A stretch of 64,000 bases of DNA from CAVQCX01 sp963711095 (GCA_963711095.1 CAVQCX010000015.1:1-64000); one strand, 5' to 3'; shown: positions 42,119 through 51,125, counted from the stretch's first letter. Notes: a model not told the origin generated them from the letters alone. Numbers and translations are program-made.

Positions 42119-43069
42119 ATGAGCATTAATCTCGGCGTGGTGATGGACCCGATCGCGTCCATCAAGATCCAAAAAGACAGCACCTTTGCAATGCTCCTGG
42201 AGGCCCAGGCACGGGGCTGGAGGCTCTGGTATATGGAGCAAGGCGACCTTTGGCTGCGCGATGATCGCGCCTTCGCGAGGATGCGCGAGCTGGCGGTTCA
42301 GGACGAGAGCTCGGGTTGGCACCGGTTCCTCTCCCAGCGCATTGCGCCGCTCGACAGTCTCGACGCCGTCCTGATGCGCAAGGACCCGCCGTTCGATATG
42401 GAGTACATCTACACGACCTATCTACTCGAGCGCGCGCAGAGCCGTGGCACGTTGGTGGTCAACCGCCCGCAGAGTCTGCGCGATGCCAACGAGAAGATGT
42501 TCACGGCCTGGTTCCCGCAATGCTGTCCCGCCACGCTGGTCGACCGCGACAGCGGGCGCTTGCGCGCCTTTCTGGGCGAGCACCGGGACATCATCCTCAA
42601 GCCGCTGGGCGGCATGGGCGGGGCCTCGGTGTTCCGGGTCCGGGAGGGCGACCCCAACACCAACGTGATCATCGAGACCCTGACGGCATACGGCACCCGG
42701 TTTGCGATGGCGCAGCGGTTTATCCCGGAGATCGCGGCCGGCGACAAACGGATCTTGGTGATCAACGGCGAGCCCGTGCCTTACGCCCTCGCCCGGATTC
42801 CCAAGGCCGGCGAGAGCCGGGGCAACCTGGCCGCCGGTGGAACCGGCAAGGGCATGCCGCTGTCGGACAGGGACACCTGGATCGTCGACCAGGTCGGCGC
42901 GGAGCTGCGTCGCCGGGGTATCTTGTTCGCAGGACTGGATGTGATCGGCGATTTCCTGACCGAGATCAACATTACCAGCCCCACCTGCATCCGGGAGCTC
43001 GACCACCAGTTCGCGCTCAACATCAGCGCCCGGCTGATGGACCTCATCGATGAGAGTCTGGCCCGATGA
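42119..43069 (+). CDS. gshB: Glutathione synthetase
   Basis: A 316-residue ATP-grasp enzyme adding glycine to gamma-glutamylcysteine. Signatures: LGVVMDPIASIKIQKDSTFA at the N-terminus, MRKDPPFDMEYIYTTYLLER, ILKPLGGMGGASVFRV (ATP-grasp loop), RILVINGEPVPYALARIP and GDFLTEINITSPTCIREL. Length is normal. First gene of a long plus-strand run; its stop overlaps the apbE start, suggesting translational coupling. Confidence 0.95.
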   Translation: MSINLGVVMDPIASIKIQKDSTFAMLLEAQARGWRLWYMEQGDLWLRDDRAFARMRELAVQDESSGWHRFLSQRIAPLDSLDAVLMRKDPPFDMEYIYTTYLLERAQSRGTLVVNRPQSLRDANEKMFTAWFPQCCPATLVDRDSGRLRAFLGEHRDIILKPLGGMGGASVFRVREGDPNTNVIIETLTAYGTRFAMAQRFIPEIAAGDKRILVINGEPVPYALARIPKAGESRGNLAAGGTGKGMPLSDRDTWIVDQVGAELRRRGILFAGLDVIGDFLTEINITSPTCIRELDHQFALNISARLMDLIDESLAR

Positions 43070-44151
43070 CGCCGTCGCCCTGCTGTCGCCTCCTGCTGTT
43101 TGTCGGCCGCCTCCCGGGCACCCTGCTCGCGCTCGCCTGCCTGGCCAGCTGCGCGCCCTCGGACCCAGCCTACAATTCACGGATTCAGGCGCTCGGCACG
43201 ACCATCGACGTCAGTATACTCAACACACCCCGCGGGACCGCGGAGTGGGCAGCCAGCCAGCTCGCGGTGGACTTCGCATACATGAGCCATGCCTGGCAAA
43301 CTGAAGAATCCGGACCGCTCAAGCGCACCAACCAGCTGCTAGCCACCGGCGAGGCGTTCTCTTTGCCGCCGTCGCTGCTGCCGCTGATTGTGCGGGCCAA
43401 GACCCTGGCGGCCCAGAGTGATGGGCTGTTCAATCCGGCCATCGGTCTGCTGATGGAGCGCTGGGGCTTTCACAACCACGCCCCCCAGTGCATCGACCCC
43501 CCGACGGCGGCCGAGGTGGCCAGGCTAGTGGCGCTCAAGCCGCGCATGAGCGACCTCAGCATCGAGGGCGTCCGACTGCGGACCGGCAACCCCGCGGTGC
43601 AGCTCGATTTCAGCGCCATGATCACCGGGTATGGCATCGACAAGGCGATCGAGCACCTCAAGGAGATGGGCATACGCAATGCGCTCGTCAACGCCGGGGG
43701 CAACGTGCGCGCCATCGGCTCGCGCGACGGCAAACCCTGGCGGATCGCCATCCGACACCCGGACGGGACCGGCGTCTACGCCACGATCGACCTCCTCGGA
43801 GGCGAGAGCGTTTTCAGCACCGGCGACAGCGAGCGCAGCTACGGCTGCGACGGCAACACCTACCTGCACGTCATCGATCCCCGCACCGGTTATCCGGCCC
43901 AGGGTAGCCGCGCGGTCACCGTCGTCTACGGTGATGCGACGACCGCCGACGCGGCCGCCACGGCCCTGTTCGTGGCGGGCCCCCAACGATGGAAGGAGAT
44001 CGCCGAGCGCATGGGTATCAAGTACGTACTCTTGATCGACAGCCACGACGTGCCGCACATGACCCCGGCGATGACGCAGCGGCTGAGCCTGCTGGAGCCC
44101 GCGCCGGGCCCGAGCCCGGCGCGGGCCGGCGCCGGTGACGCAGACCGTTGA
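43066..44151 (+). CDS. apbE: ApbE-like FAD:protein FMN transferase (lipoprotein)
   Basis: A 361-residue protein with a lipoprotein signal (ALACLASC, lipid Cys about residue 26), so periplasmic and membrane-anchored. ApbE features: IQALGTTIDVSIL, FNPAIGLLMERWGF, LVNAGGNVRAIGSRDGKPWR, ESVFSTGDSERSYGCDG and IDPRTGYPAQGSRAVTVVYG. ApbE attaches FMN from FAD to Thr/Ser of Rnf/Nqr-type proteins. The usual K-G-Y-x-V/I-D motif reads MITGYGID, with Thr for the conserved Lys, which may affect activity. It lies between gshB and tonB, adjacent genes in the Pseudomonas-type order, so it looks like an insertion into a conserved block. Overlaps gshB and tonB by four bases each. Confidence 0.85.
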   Translation: MTPSPCCRLLLFVGRLPGTLLALACLASCAPSDPAYNSRIQALGTTIDVSILNTPRGTAEWAASQLAVDFAYMSHAWQTEESGPLKRTNQLLATGEAFSLPPSLLPLIVRAKTLAAQSDGLFNPAIGLLMERWGFHNHAPQCIDPPTAAEVARLVALKPRMSDLSIEGVRLRTGNPAVQLDFSAMITGYGIDKAIEHLKEMGIRNALVNAGGNVRAIGSRDGKPWRIAIRHPDGTGVYATIDLLGGESVFSTGDSERSYGCDGNTYLHVIDPRTGYPAQGSRAVTVVYGDATTADAAATALFVAGPQRWKEIAERMGIKYVLLIDSHDVPHMTPAMTQRLSLLEPAPGPSPARAGAGDADR

Positions 44152-45026
44152 GCGGGCTCAGCCTCAGCTCCCGCCCCGCCGATCGGCTCGGCCTGACGCT
44201 GCTGCTGGCGACCGCTGTCCACGCGGCTCTGATCCTGGGGCTCAGTTTCGATCCCGACCTGGTGCGCAGCCCGAGGGCAGAGCAGTCGCTGCAGATCCGG
44301 GTGGTCCGTCACCTGCGCGAGCCCCACAAGCCGGAAAAGGTCGACTTTCTGGCCCAGGCGAGCCAGCAGGGCGGCGGCACCCAGGAGGCCGCCCAGATGC
44401 CGACTACCCAGCCGAGCCGGCCACCGACCCACCTTGCAGAGCAGGCCTTCCGGGAGATCCGTCCCAGCGGGGCCCCCCGGCCCTCGCGCACCAAGCGCCG
44501 GGTGATCACCGCCATCGACGCCCCTCGCCAGGTCGCCAGCGCGCCACTCAGCCCGCCTTCTCCCGCCGCCCAGCGACCGAGCGTCGCGGAGCTGCTCTCC
44601 CAGCGCAGCCAGGAGATAGAGCGCATCACCGCCGAGCTCGACCGCAGGACCCAGGCCTATGCCAAGCGCCCGCGCCGCAAGTTCATCAGCGCGAGCACCA
44701 GGGAGGTCAAGTATGCCTTTTACCAGGAGGCCTGGCGCAAAAAGGTGGAGCGCATCGGCACCCTCAACTATCCCGAAGACGCCAAACGAGGGGGGCTCTA
44801 CGGCACCCTCGTGCTACACTGCGCGGTGCGTGCGGACGGCACCGTGGAGAGCATCGACATCCAGCGCTCCTCGGGCATCAAGGTGTTGGACGACGCCGCG
44901 ATCCGCGCCGTCAGGCTCTCGGCCCCCTTTGCCCCCTTCCCGCCGGACATCGCCGCGGAGACCGATATCCTCGATATCACGAGGACTTTCAAGTACACCA
45001 GCGACAACGCGGTCACCTCGGATTGA
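44148..45026 (+). CDS. tonB: Energy transducer TonB-family protein
   Basis: A 292-residue inner-membrane protein. One N-terminal membrane segment (LGLTLLLATAVHAALILGLS, about 14-33) is followed by a long Pro/Gln/Arg-rich periplasmic linker and the TonB C-terminal domain: YAFYQEAWRKKVERIGTLNY, GLYGTLVLHCAVRADGTVES, IDIQRSSGIKVLDDAAIRAV. TonB passes proton-motive energy from ExbB/ExbD to outer-membrane receptors. No exbBD is nearby. It starts at TTG 44148, overlapping the apbE stop. Position before yqgE and ruvX matches the Pseudomonas TonB3-type gene linked to twitching. Confidence 0.85.
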   Translation: MSGLSLSSRPADRLGLTLLLATAVHAALILGLSFDPDLVRSPRAEQSLQIRVVRHLREPHKPEKVDFLAQASQQGGGTQEAAQMPTTQPSRPPTHLAEQAFREIRPSGAPRPSRTKRRVITAIDAPRQVASAPLSPPSPAAQRPSVAELLSQRSQEIERITAELDRRTQAYAKRPRRKFISASTREVKYAFYQEAWRKKVERIGTLNYPEDAKRGGLYGTLVLHCAVRADGTVESIDIQRSSGIKVLDDAAIRAVRLSAPFAPFPPDIAAETDILDITRTFKYTSDNAVTSD

Positions 45027-45170
45027 CCCGAGTCCGGCGCCGGCGGCAGCGTCCCAGCCCGCGCGCGCCTCGCATCGGCGGGCATTCCGCATCCGTTGCG
45101 ACAAGACCGGGTGAGGCATGCGGGCGCGGCGGCCCTTGCGAGCTGTCGGCGGCCCCCGGATACTATCGAC

Positions 45171-45734
45171 ATGACTGACGCGTCCAACCTCACCGATCAC
45201 TTCCTGATCGCCATGCCGGGCCTGGATGACCCCAATTTTTCGCGCACCGTTACTTACATCTGCGAGCACAACGAGCGGGGCGCCATGGGCATAGTCGTGA
45301 ACCGCCCGATCGGCCTGGAGCTCGGCGACATCCTGGTGCAGATGGACATCGCAGATGTCGCGGAGCCGGTGCGCAGACTCCCGGTATACCTGGGCGGGCC
45401 GGTCCAGCCCGAGCGCGGCTTCGTGCTGCACCCTCACGACCGGCTTTGGGGCTCCACCCTGCAGGTCAGCAACGAGATCAGCGTCACCACATCCCGGGAC
45501 ATCCTCGAGGCCATGGCCGCCGGACAGGGCCCCCAGCATGCCCTGGTGGCCTTGGGCTACGCGGGTTGGGGCGAGGGCCAGCTCGAGAGCGAGCTCAGCG
45601 CCAATACCTGGCTCAGCAGTCGCGCCGATCCCCAGATCATCTTCGAGCTGCCGCTGGAGCAACGCTGGCAGGCAGCGGCCAGTCTTCTGGGGATCGATCT
45701 AAGTCTGATCTCCGGCGACGCGGGGCACGCCTGA
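45171..45734 (+). CDS. yqgE: YqgE/AlgH family protein
   Basis: A 187-residue protein of the UPF0301 family: NLTDHFLIAMPGLDDPNFSR, TVTYICEHNERGAMGIVVNR, VYLGGPVQPERGFVLHPHDR and ALGYAGWGEGQLESELSANT are all family blocks. The biochemical role is unknown; in Pseudomonas AlgH affects virulence regulation. The start at 45171 is by homology. It is followed after 18 bases by ruvX, a widely conserved pair. Confidence 0.93.
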   Translation: MTDASNLTDHFLIAMPGLDDPNFSRTVTYICEHNERGAMGIVVNRPIGLELGDILVQMDIADVAEPVRRLPVYLGGPVQPERGFVLHPHDRLWGSTLQVSNEISVTTSRDILEAMAAGQGPQHALVALGYAGWGEGQLESELSANTWLSSRADPQIIFELPLEQRWQAAASLLGIDLSLISGDAGHA

Positions 45735-45752
45735 GCATTACCCGAGCCGCGG

Positions 45753-46172
45753 ATGGAGACTTGGCTGGGATTCGATTTCGGCGTCAAACGCCTGGGCATC
45801 GCGGTGGGACAGGCCGTCACCTGCTCGGCCTCGCCTTTGATCACCCTCGGCACGCGTGGCGGGCGCCCCGACTGGGAGGCCATAGGCGCCCTGATCAGCA
45901 CCTGGCGGCCCTGCGGGCTGATCGTAGGCCTGCCGTTCAACATGGATGATTCCGAGGCCCAGGCGGCGCCGGGCGCACGCCGCTTTGCACGCCAGCTCGA
46001 AGGGCGCTTTCGGTTGCCGGTATACTTGGTCGACGAGCGACTCACCTCGGTCGAGGCCGAGCGTAGTCTCGCCCAACACAACCGCCGCCCCGGCGCAATC
46101 GACGCCTATGCGGCCAAGCTGATTCTGGAAACCTGGCTGAGTGAGCGACACAGCCCGCATGCTGATGGCTGA
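45753..46172 (+). CDS. ruvX: Holliday junction resolvase-like protein RuvX (YqgF)
   Basis: A 139-residue RNase H-fold protein: WLGFDFGVKRLGIAVGQAVT (first catalytic Asp), GLIVGLPFNMDDSEAQAAPG and VYLVDERLTSVEAERSL, and the last acidic residue in IDAYAAKLILETWL. Implicated in processing of 16S rRNA precursors and possibly recombination intermediates. Between yqgE and pyrR in the conserved order; its end overlaps the pyrR start. Confidence 0.93.
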   Translation: METWLGFDFGVKRLGIAVGQAVTCSASPLITLGTRGGRPDWEAIGALISTWRPCGLIVGLPFNMDDSEAQAAPGARRFARQLEGRFRLPVYLVDERLTSVEAERSLAQHNRRPGAIDAYAAKLILETWLSERHSPHADG

Positions 46173-46710
46173 CGCCGAGATCGACGGGCTGATCCGGCGC
46201 ATGGCGCAGCAGCTGCGCGAGCGGCTCCAGGAGCGGCGCATCAGCGAGCCCGTCATGATCGGCATCCACACCGGCGGGGCCTGGATCGCCGCGCGACTGC
46301 ACGCCCTGCTGGGCATCCGCGAGCCGCTTGGCGCCCTCGACATCTCGTTCTACCGCGACGACTTCACCCGGATCGGCATGAATCCCCAGGTCCGGCCCTC
46401 CAATATCCCGTTCGCGCTCGACGACCGCCACATCGTACTGGTGGACGATGTCCTGCAGACCGGCCGCACCGTGCGGGCGGCCCTCAACGAGATCTTCGAT
46501 TACGGCCGCCCGGCCTCGGTGCTACTCGCCACCCTGGTGGAGCGGCCCGGTCGCGAGCTGCCGATCCACCCCGACGTCGTGGGGCTGCGGCCCGATCTCG
46601 CGCCACGCGAGCACATCACGCTGACCGGCCCCGCCCCCCTCACCCTGGTGGTGAGCGGCTCCAAGCGCGAGGCCCGTAGCAGCCCGGTCGGGCCCGAGGG
46701 CGGCGCTTGA
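46159..46710 (+). CDS. pyrR: PyrR bifunctional pyrimidine regulator/uracil phosphoribosyltransferase
   Basis: A ~183-residue PRTase-fold protein: VMIGIHTGGAWIAARL, LDISFYRDDFTRIGMNPQVR and the PRPP motif IVLVDDVLQTGRTVRAALNE, all typical of PyrR. It converts uracil and PRPP to UMP, and in many bacteria regulates pyr transcripts. It heads a pyrR-pyrB-pyrC' run as in Pseudomonas. Start uncertain: GTG 46141, ATG 46159 or ATG 46165 are all possible and all overlap ruvX. No PyrR-binding attenuator was recognised. Confidence 0.9.
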   Translation: MLMADAEIDGLIRRMAQQLRERLQERRISEPVMIGIHTGGAWIAARLHALLGIREPLGALDISFYRDDFTRIGMNPQVRPSNIPFALDDRHIVLVDDVLQTGRTVRAALNEIFDYGRPASVLLATLVERPGRELPIHPDVVGLRPDLAPREHITLTGPAPLTLVVSGSKREARSSPVGPEGGA

Positions 46711-47687
46711 GCGGGCCGGCGGACATCCAGCTCGACGCCCAGGGCCGGCTCCGGCATTTTCTGACCATCGACGGCCTCAGCCGGGAGCTGCTCACCGAGA
46801 TACTGGACAAGGCGGAGTCCTTCGCCGGCGTCACCGAGCAGACCGTCAAGAAGGTTCCGCTGCTGCGCGGCAAGGTGATCGCCAACCTGTTCTTCGAATC
46901 CAGCACCCGCACCCGCACCACCTTCGAGCTGGCGGCCAAGCGGCTTTCGGCGGATGTGCTCAACATCAACATCAGCACCTCCGCCACCGCCAAGGGCGAG
47001 ACCCTCCGGGACACGCTGCGCAATCTCGAGGCCATGCACGTGGACATGTTCGTGGTGCGCCACGCCGAAAGCGGTGCGGCACACTTCATAGCGCGGCACG
47101 CCGCGCCCCATGTCAGCGTTATCAACGCGGGGGACGGCCGGCACGCCCATCCCACCCAGGGCATGCTCGACATGTTCACCATCCGGCGCATCAAAGGCCG
47201 GATCGAGGGGCTCAAGGTCGCGATCGTCGGCGACCTGCGCCACTCGCGCGTCGCCCGCTCCCAGATCCTCGCCCTCAGCATCCTGGGGGCGGGGGAGGTC
47301 CGGGTCATCGCGCCACGAACCCTGCTGCCGGCAGACATCCGCTCCCTGGGCGTGCATCCCTTCCACGCGCTCGAGGAGGGCATCCGCGACGTCGACGTGG
47401 TGATCATGTTACGGCTGCAGAAGGAGCGCATGAGCGGCGCATTCCTGCCGAGCGAGCACGAGTACTTCCAGCTGTTCGGACTCACCGAGGCACGGCTCCA
47501 GGCGGCCAGGCCCGACGCCATCGTCATGCATCCGGGACCTATCAACCGCGGTGTCGAGATGGACTCGCAGGTGGCCGACGGCCCACGCTCGGTGATCCTC
47601 GCCCAGGTCACCTACGGCATCGCCGTGCGCATGGCCATCATGTCGATGGCGATGAGCGCGGGCGAGGGGGGGGGACGCGAGCCGTGA
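46707..47687 (+). CDS. pyrB: Aspartate carbamoyltransferase catalytic subunit
   Basis: A 326-residue enzyme forming carbamoyl-aspartate from carbamoyl phosphate and aspartate. Signatures: ANLFFESSTRTRTTFELAAK (carbamoyl-P loop), NAGDGRHAHPTQGMLDMFTI, LKVAIVGDLRHSRVARSQIL and IVMHPGPINRGVEMDSQVAD. It starts at TTG 46707, overlapping the pyrR stop. No pyrI regulatory chain is present. pyrC' overlaps its 3' end, as in Pseudomonas, where PyrB and the inactive PyrC' form a large complex. Confidence 0.95.
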   Translation: MSGPADIQLDAQGRLRHFLTIDGLSRELLTEILDKAESFAGVTEQTVKKVPLLRGKVIANLFFESSTRTRTTFELAAKRLSADVLNINISTSATAKGETLRDTLRNLEAMHVDMFVVRHAESGAAHFIARHAAPHVSVINAGDGRHAHPTQGMLDMFTIRRIKGRIEGLKVAIVGDLRHSRVARSQILALSILGAGEVRVIAPRTLLPADIRSLGVHPFHALEEGIRDVDVVIMLRLQKERMSGAFLPSEHEYFQLFGLTEARLQAARPDAIVMHPGPINRGVEMDSQVADGPRSVILAQVTYGIAVRMAIMSMAMSAGEGGGREP

Positions 47688-48961
47688 GTCGACTGAGCAT
47701 TCTGGGCGGGCGCCTCATCGATCCGGCGAACGGCGTAGACGCCCGGCTCGACGTGCACATCGACCGCGGCAGGATCTGCGGGCTGGGCGCGCCGCCGGCC
47801 ACGTTCAACCCGGATCGAGAGATCGACGCCGCCGGCTTGGTCGTCTGTCCGGGGCTGGTGGATCTCAGCGCGCGCCTGCGCGAGCCCGGAGCCGAGCACA
47901 AGGCGACCATCGCCAGCGAGACCCTGGCTGCCGCTAGTGGGGGCATCACCACCCTGTGCTGCCCCCCCGACACCGACCCGGTCATCGACACCCCGGCCGT
48001 GGTCGAGCTGATCCGACGCAAGGCCAAGCGCAGTGGGCGCTGCATGGTGCTGCCGCTCGGCGCCCTGACGCGAAGCCTGGCCGGTACCGAGCTCGCCGAG
48101 ATGGCGGCCCTGAAGGCAGCTGGTTGTCCGGCCGTCGGCAACGGCTGCGTCGCTATCGCCTCGACGCTGGTACAACGGCGCGCGCTGGAGTATGCCAGCA
48201 CCTACGGACTGGTCGTGTTCCTGCGCCCGGAAGACCCCCAGCTGCGTGATGGCGGCTGCGCCCACGAGGGGCCCGTGAGCACCCGGCTCGGGCTGCCGGG
48301 CATCCCCGAGGCGGCCGAGACCGTGGCAGTCGCCCGCGACCTCGCGCTCTGCGAGCAGACCGGTGCGCGAATCCATTTCCGCGGGCTGTCGAGCGCCAAG
48401 GCCGTGCGCATGATCGAGCGGGCGCGCCAGGACCGCCTGCCGGTCACCGCCGACGTGGCCGCCCATCAGCTGTTCCTCACCGAGGGCGACGTCGACGGCT
48501 TCGACAGCCGCTGCCACGTGGACCCACCACTGCGCACCACCGCCGACCGTGACGGGCTGCGTAGGGGTGTGGCGAATGGCACCATCACCGCCGTGTGCTC
48601 GGATCATCAACCGCACGAGCCCGACGCCAAGGACGCCCCGTTTCCGGCCACGGCGCCAGGTATCTCGGCACTGGAAACCCTGCTGCCGTTGACTCTTCGG
48701 CTGGTCGAGGAGAAGCTTCTCGGGCTGGATGGAGCGATTGCGAGGCTGACCTGCGGGCCGGCGGCAGTGCTCGGGCTGCCACTGGGCAGGCTCGGGGTCG
48801 GCGCCCGCGCCGACGTGTGCGTGTTCGACGCCCAGGCGCCCTGGATCCTGCAGCCGCTCACCATGCGGAGCTGCGGGCGCAACACGCCCTTCGCGGGCTG
48901 GGAGATGAGAGGCCGGGTGCGCTATACCCTGTTCGAGGGCCAGATCGTCTACGAGGCGTAA
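47684..48961 (+). CDS. pyrC': Dihydroorotase-like protein PyrC' (probably non-catalytic)
   Basis: A 425-residue amidohydrolase-fold protein: LVVCPGLVDLSARLREPGAE, SGGITTLCCPPDTDPVIDTP, GARIHFRGLSSAKAVRMIER, VTADVAAHQLFLTEGDVDGF and AVCSDHQPHEPDAKDAPF. Active dihydroorotases have an H-x-H zinc motif in D-x-H-x-H-L-R-E-P-G; here it reads DLSARLREPG, so both histidines are lost. This is the hallmark of PyrC' (PyrX), which stabilises the aspartate carbamoyltransferase complex. It starts at GTG 47684 and overlaps pyrB. A functional dihydroorotase must be encoded elsewhere. Confidence 0.9.
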   Translation: MSRLSILGGRLIDPANGVDARLDVHIDRGRICGLGAPPATFNPDREIDAAGLVVCPGLVDLSARLREPGAEHKATIASETLAAASGGITTLCCPPDTDPVIDTPAVVELIRRKAKRSGRCMVLPLGALTRSLAGTELAEMAALKAAGCPAVGNGCVAIASTLVQRRALEYASTYGLVVFLRPEDPQLRDGGCAHEGPVSTRLGLPGIPEAAETVAVARDLALCEQTGARIHFRGLSSAKAVRMIERARQDRLPVTADVAAHQLFLTEGDVDGFDSRCHVDPPLRTTADRDGLRRGVANGTITAVCSDHQPHEPDAKDAPFPATAPGISALETLLPLTLRLVEEKLLGLDGAIARLTCGPAAVLGLPLGRLGVGARADVCVFDAQAPWILQPLTMRSCGRNTPFAGWEMRGRVRYTLFEGQIVYEA

Positions 48962-49064
48962 CGAGGGCGGCGGCGATATCCTTGCCGCCGAAGATCTCGC
49001 GGGCCCCGCCCGACTCCCGCCGATGGTTGGGCGATTTCGACCGCTGAAGGAAAAAGGGGCCCCA

Positions 49065-49943
49065 GTGCTCAAGCCACACCGAGAGACCATCTTCCTGGAA
49101 GACGCGGAGATCTTGAGCCACGAGGCCTTTCCCGGGGACCAGCACGTGCTGCGCCTGCATGCCCCGGCGTGCGCCGCCGCCACGCGTCCAGGCCAGTTTG
49201 TGCACCTGCAATGCCACCCCCTGCTTCCGATGCGCCGGCCGATCTCGATCATGCGCGCCTCGTCGCGGGAAGGCTGGCTGGATCTGCTCTACAAGGTGGT
49301 CGGCGCAGGTACAGCCTTGCTGGCCCGGCGCGAGCGGGGCGAGCAGCTGAGCCTGCTGGGTCCGATCGGCGTGCCCTTCGAGGCGCACCCGCAGTGCCCC
49401 CGGCCCCTGCTGCTCGGGGGCGGAGTGGGAATGCCGCCAATAATCTGCCTGGCGGAGTCGCTGCGCCGGCGCCCCGATCTGGCGCCCCTGGTGATCCTCG
49501 CCTCCGAGGTGCCCTTCCCCTTCCACCCCCGGCCTTCGGCGATCCTCGCCCAAGGCATGCCCGACGGGGCGATCGGGGCCATGCCGCTGCTGGACGACTG
49601 GGGTGTGCCAAGCCGGCTGGCCAGCCTGAGCGGGCTTCCGGGCTGTTACCGGGGCTATGCGACGGATCTGGCCCGGATCTGGCTGGAGGGCCTGGAGGAG
49701 CCGGTCCGCAGCCAGGTAGAGATCTTCGCTTGCGGGCCCCACCCGATGCTGGAGGCGGTGGCAGGGCTCGCCCGGGCGTTCTCGCTACCCTGCCAGGTAT
49801 CCCTGGAAGAGCTCATGGCCTGTGCGGTGGGGGGCTGCGCGGGCTGCACGGTACCTGTGGTAAGCGCTCAGGGGCCTGCGATGAAACGGGTCTGTGTGGA
49901 CGGCCCGGTGTTCGATGCCTACGCAGTGTTCCCGCCGGGCTGA
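49065..49943 (+). CDS. PyrK-like dihydroorotate dehydrogenase electron-transfer subunit
   Basis: A ~292-residue ferredoxin-reductase-like flavoprotein: FAD motif MRRPISIMRA, GTALLARRERGEQLSLLGPI, the NAD-site glycine loop LLLGGGVGMPPIICLAE, IFACGPHPMLEAV and a C-terminal 2Fe-2S cluster site CAVGGCAGCTVPV plus a later Cys (RVCVDGPVF). This is the PyrK architecture, which passes electrons from PyrD to NAD in class 1B enzymes. No pyrD lies nearby and most gammaproteobacteria use membrane PyrD, so its true partner is unknown. Start chosen at GTG 49065 with AAGGAAAAAGG upstream; ATG 49023 is possible. Confidence 0.82.
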   Translation: MLKPHRETIFLEDAEILSHEAFPGDQHVLRLHAPACAAATRPGQFVHLQCHPLLPMRRPISIMRASSREGWLDLLYKVVGAGTALLARRERGEQLSLLGPIGVPFEAHPQCPRPLLLGGGVGMPPIICLAESLRRRPDLAPLVILASEVPFPFHPRPSAILAQGMPDGAIGAMPLLDDWGVPSRLASLSGLPGCYRGYATDLARIWLEGLEEPVRSQVEIFACGPHPMLEAVAGLARAFSLPCQVSLEELMACAVGGCAGCTVPVVSAQGPAMKRVCVDGPVFDAYAVFPPG

Positions 49944-49949
49944 GCCGGG

Positions 49950-51080
49950 CTAAAAATAGCTGCCCTGATCCACCAGCGAAACGTCTTCCAGCCCCTGGGA
50001 CATCTTCTCCGCCGCGGCACTGTCGCCGAGCTTGACCATCAGCCTAACCTCGTTGGCCGAATCGGCGTGCAGCAGCGCATCCTCGTAGGTGATCTCGCCC
50101 TCCTTGTAGAGCTTGTACAGCGCCTGGTCGAAGGTGTTCATGCCCTGCTCGTTGGAGCGTTTCATCAGGTCCTTGAGCTTGTGGACCTCGCCCTTGCGGA
50201 TCAGATCCGATGCGAGCGGGGTATTCAACAGCACCTCCACCACCGCCCGCCGGCCCTTACCGTCAGGCTTGCGGATGAGCTGCTGGGCGATGATCGCCTT
50301 GAGGTTCAGGGACAGATCCATAAACAGCTGGCTGCGCCGGTCCTCGGCAAAGAAGTTGATGATGCGATCGAGCGCCTGGTTGGCGTTGTTGGCGTGCAGG
50401 GTCGAGAGCACCAGGTGGCCGGTCTCGGCAAAGGCGATGGCGTGCTCCATGGTCTCGCGGCTGCGAATCTCACCCACCAGGATGACGTCGGGCGCCTGGC
50501 GCAGGGTGTTCTTGAGCGCGATCTCGTAGGAGTCGGTGTCTATGCCCACCTCGCGCTGGGTGATGATGCAGCCCTTGTGGGAATGGATGAACTCGATAGG
50601 GTCCTCGATGCTGATGATGTGGCCGGTCCCGTGGATATTGCGGTATTCGATCATGGAAGCCAGGGACGTAGACTTGCCGGTACCGGTGGCGCCCACGAAG
50701 ATCACCATGCCACGCTTGGCCATGGCCAGATCCTTGATGATGGTCGGCAACTGCAGATCATCCAGGTCCGGAATACGGGTCTCGATGCGCCGCAGCACCA
50801 TGCCTACGGCGTCGCGCTGCACGAAGGCGCTGACCCGGAACCGACCCACACCCTTGGCGCTCACCGCGAAGTTGCATTCCTTGGTGCGGATGAACTGCTC
50901 GCGCTGATCCGGACTCATCAGGCCAACCGTGAGGTCCCGGGACTGCTCGTGGGTCAAAGGGCTCTTGGCCACAGGCCCGAGCCGCCCGTGCACCTTGATA
51001 CAGGGCGGCATGCCCGCGGTGATGAACAGGTCGGAGGCCTGCTTCTGAACCATCAGGGTGAGCAGCGAATTGAAGTCCAT
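49950..51080 (-). CDS. pilU: Type IV pilus retraction ATPase PilU
   Basis: A 376-residue hexameric ATPase: FNSLLTLMVQKQASDLFITA at the N-terminus, Walker A VGATGTGKSTSLA, Asp box ISIEDPIEFIHSHKGCIITQ, Walker B APDVILVGEIRSRETMEHAI and the His box GHLVLSTLHANNANQALDRI. PilU assists PilT during retraction and is downstream of it (46-base gap), as usual. The C-terminal extension SLVDQGSYF is typical of PilU. Convergent with the PyrK-like gene, six bases apart. Confidence 0.94.
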   Translation of the reverse strand: MDFNSLLTLMVQKQASDLFITAGMPPCIKVHGRLGPVAKSPLTHEQSRDLTVGLMSPDQREQFIRTKECNFAVSAKGVGRFRVSAFVQRDAVGMVLRRIETRIPDLDDLQLPTIIKDLAMAKRGMVIFVGATGTGKSTSLASMIEYRNIHGTGHIISIEDPIEFIHSHKGCIITQREVGIDTDSYEIALKNTLRQAPDVILVGEIRSRETMEHAIAFAETGHLVLSTLHANNANQALDRIINFFAEDRRSQLFMDLSLNLKAIIAQQLIRKPDGKGRRAVVEVLLNTPLASDLIRKGEVHKLKDLMKRSNEQGMNTFDQALYKLYKEGEITYEDALLHADSANEVRLMVKLGDSAAAEKMSQGLEDVSLVDQGSYF

Positions 51081-51125
51081 CCTCGGCCTCCGGTTTGGGT
51101 ATCTCGTACAGCCGCCGCCGCGCTG

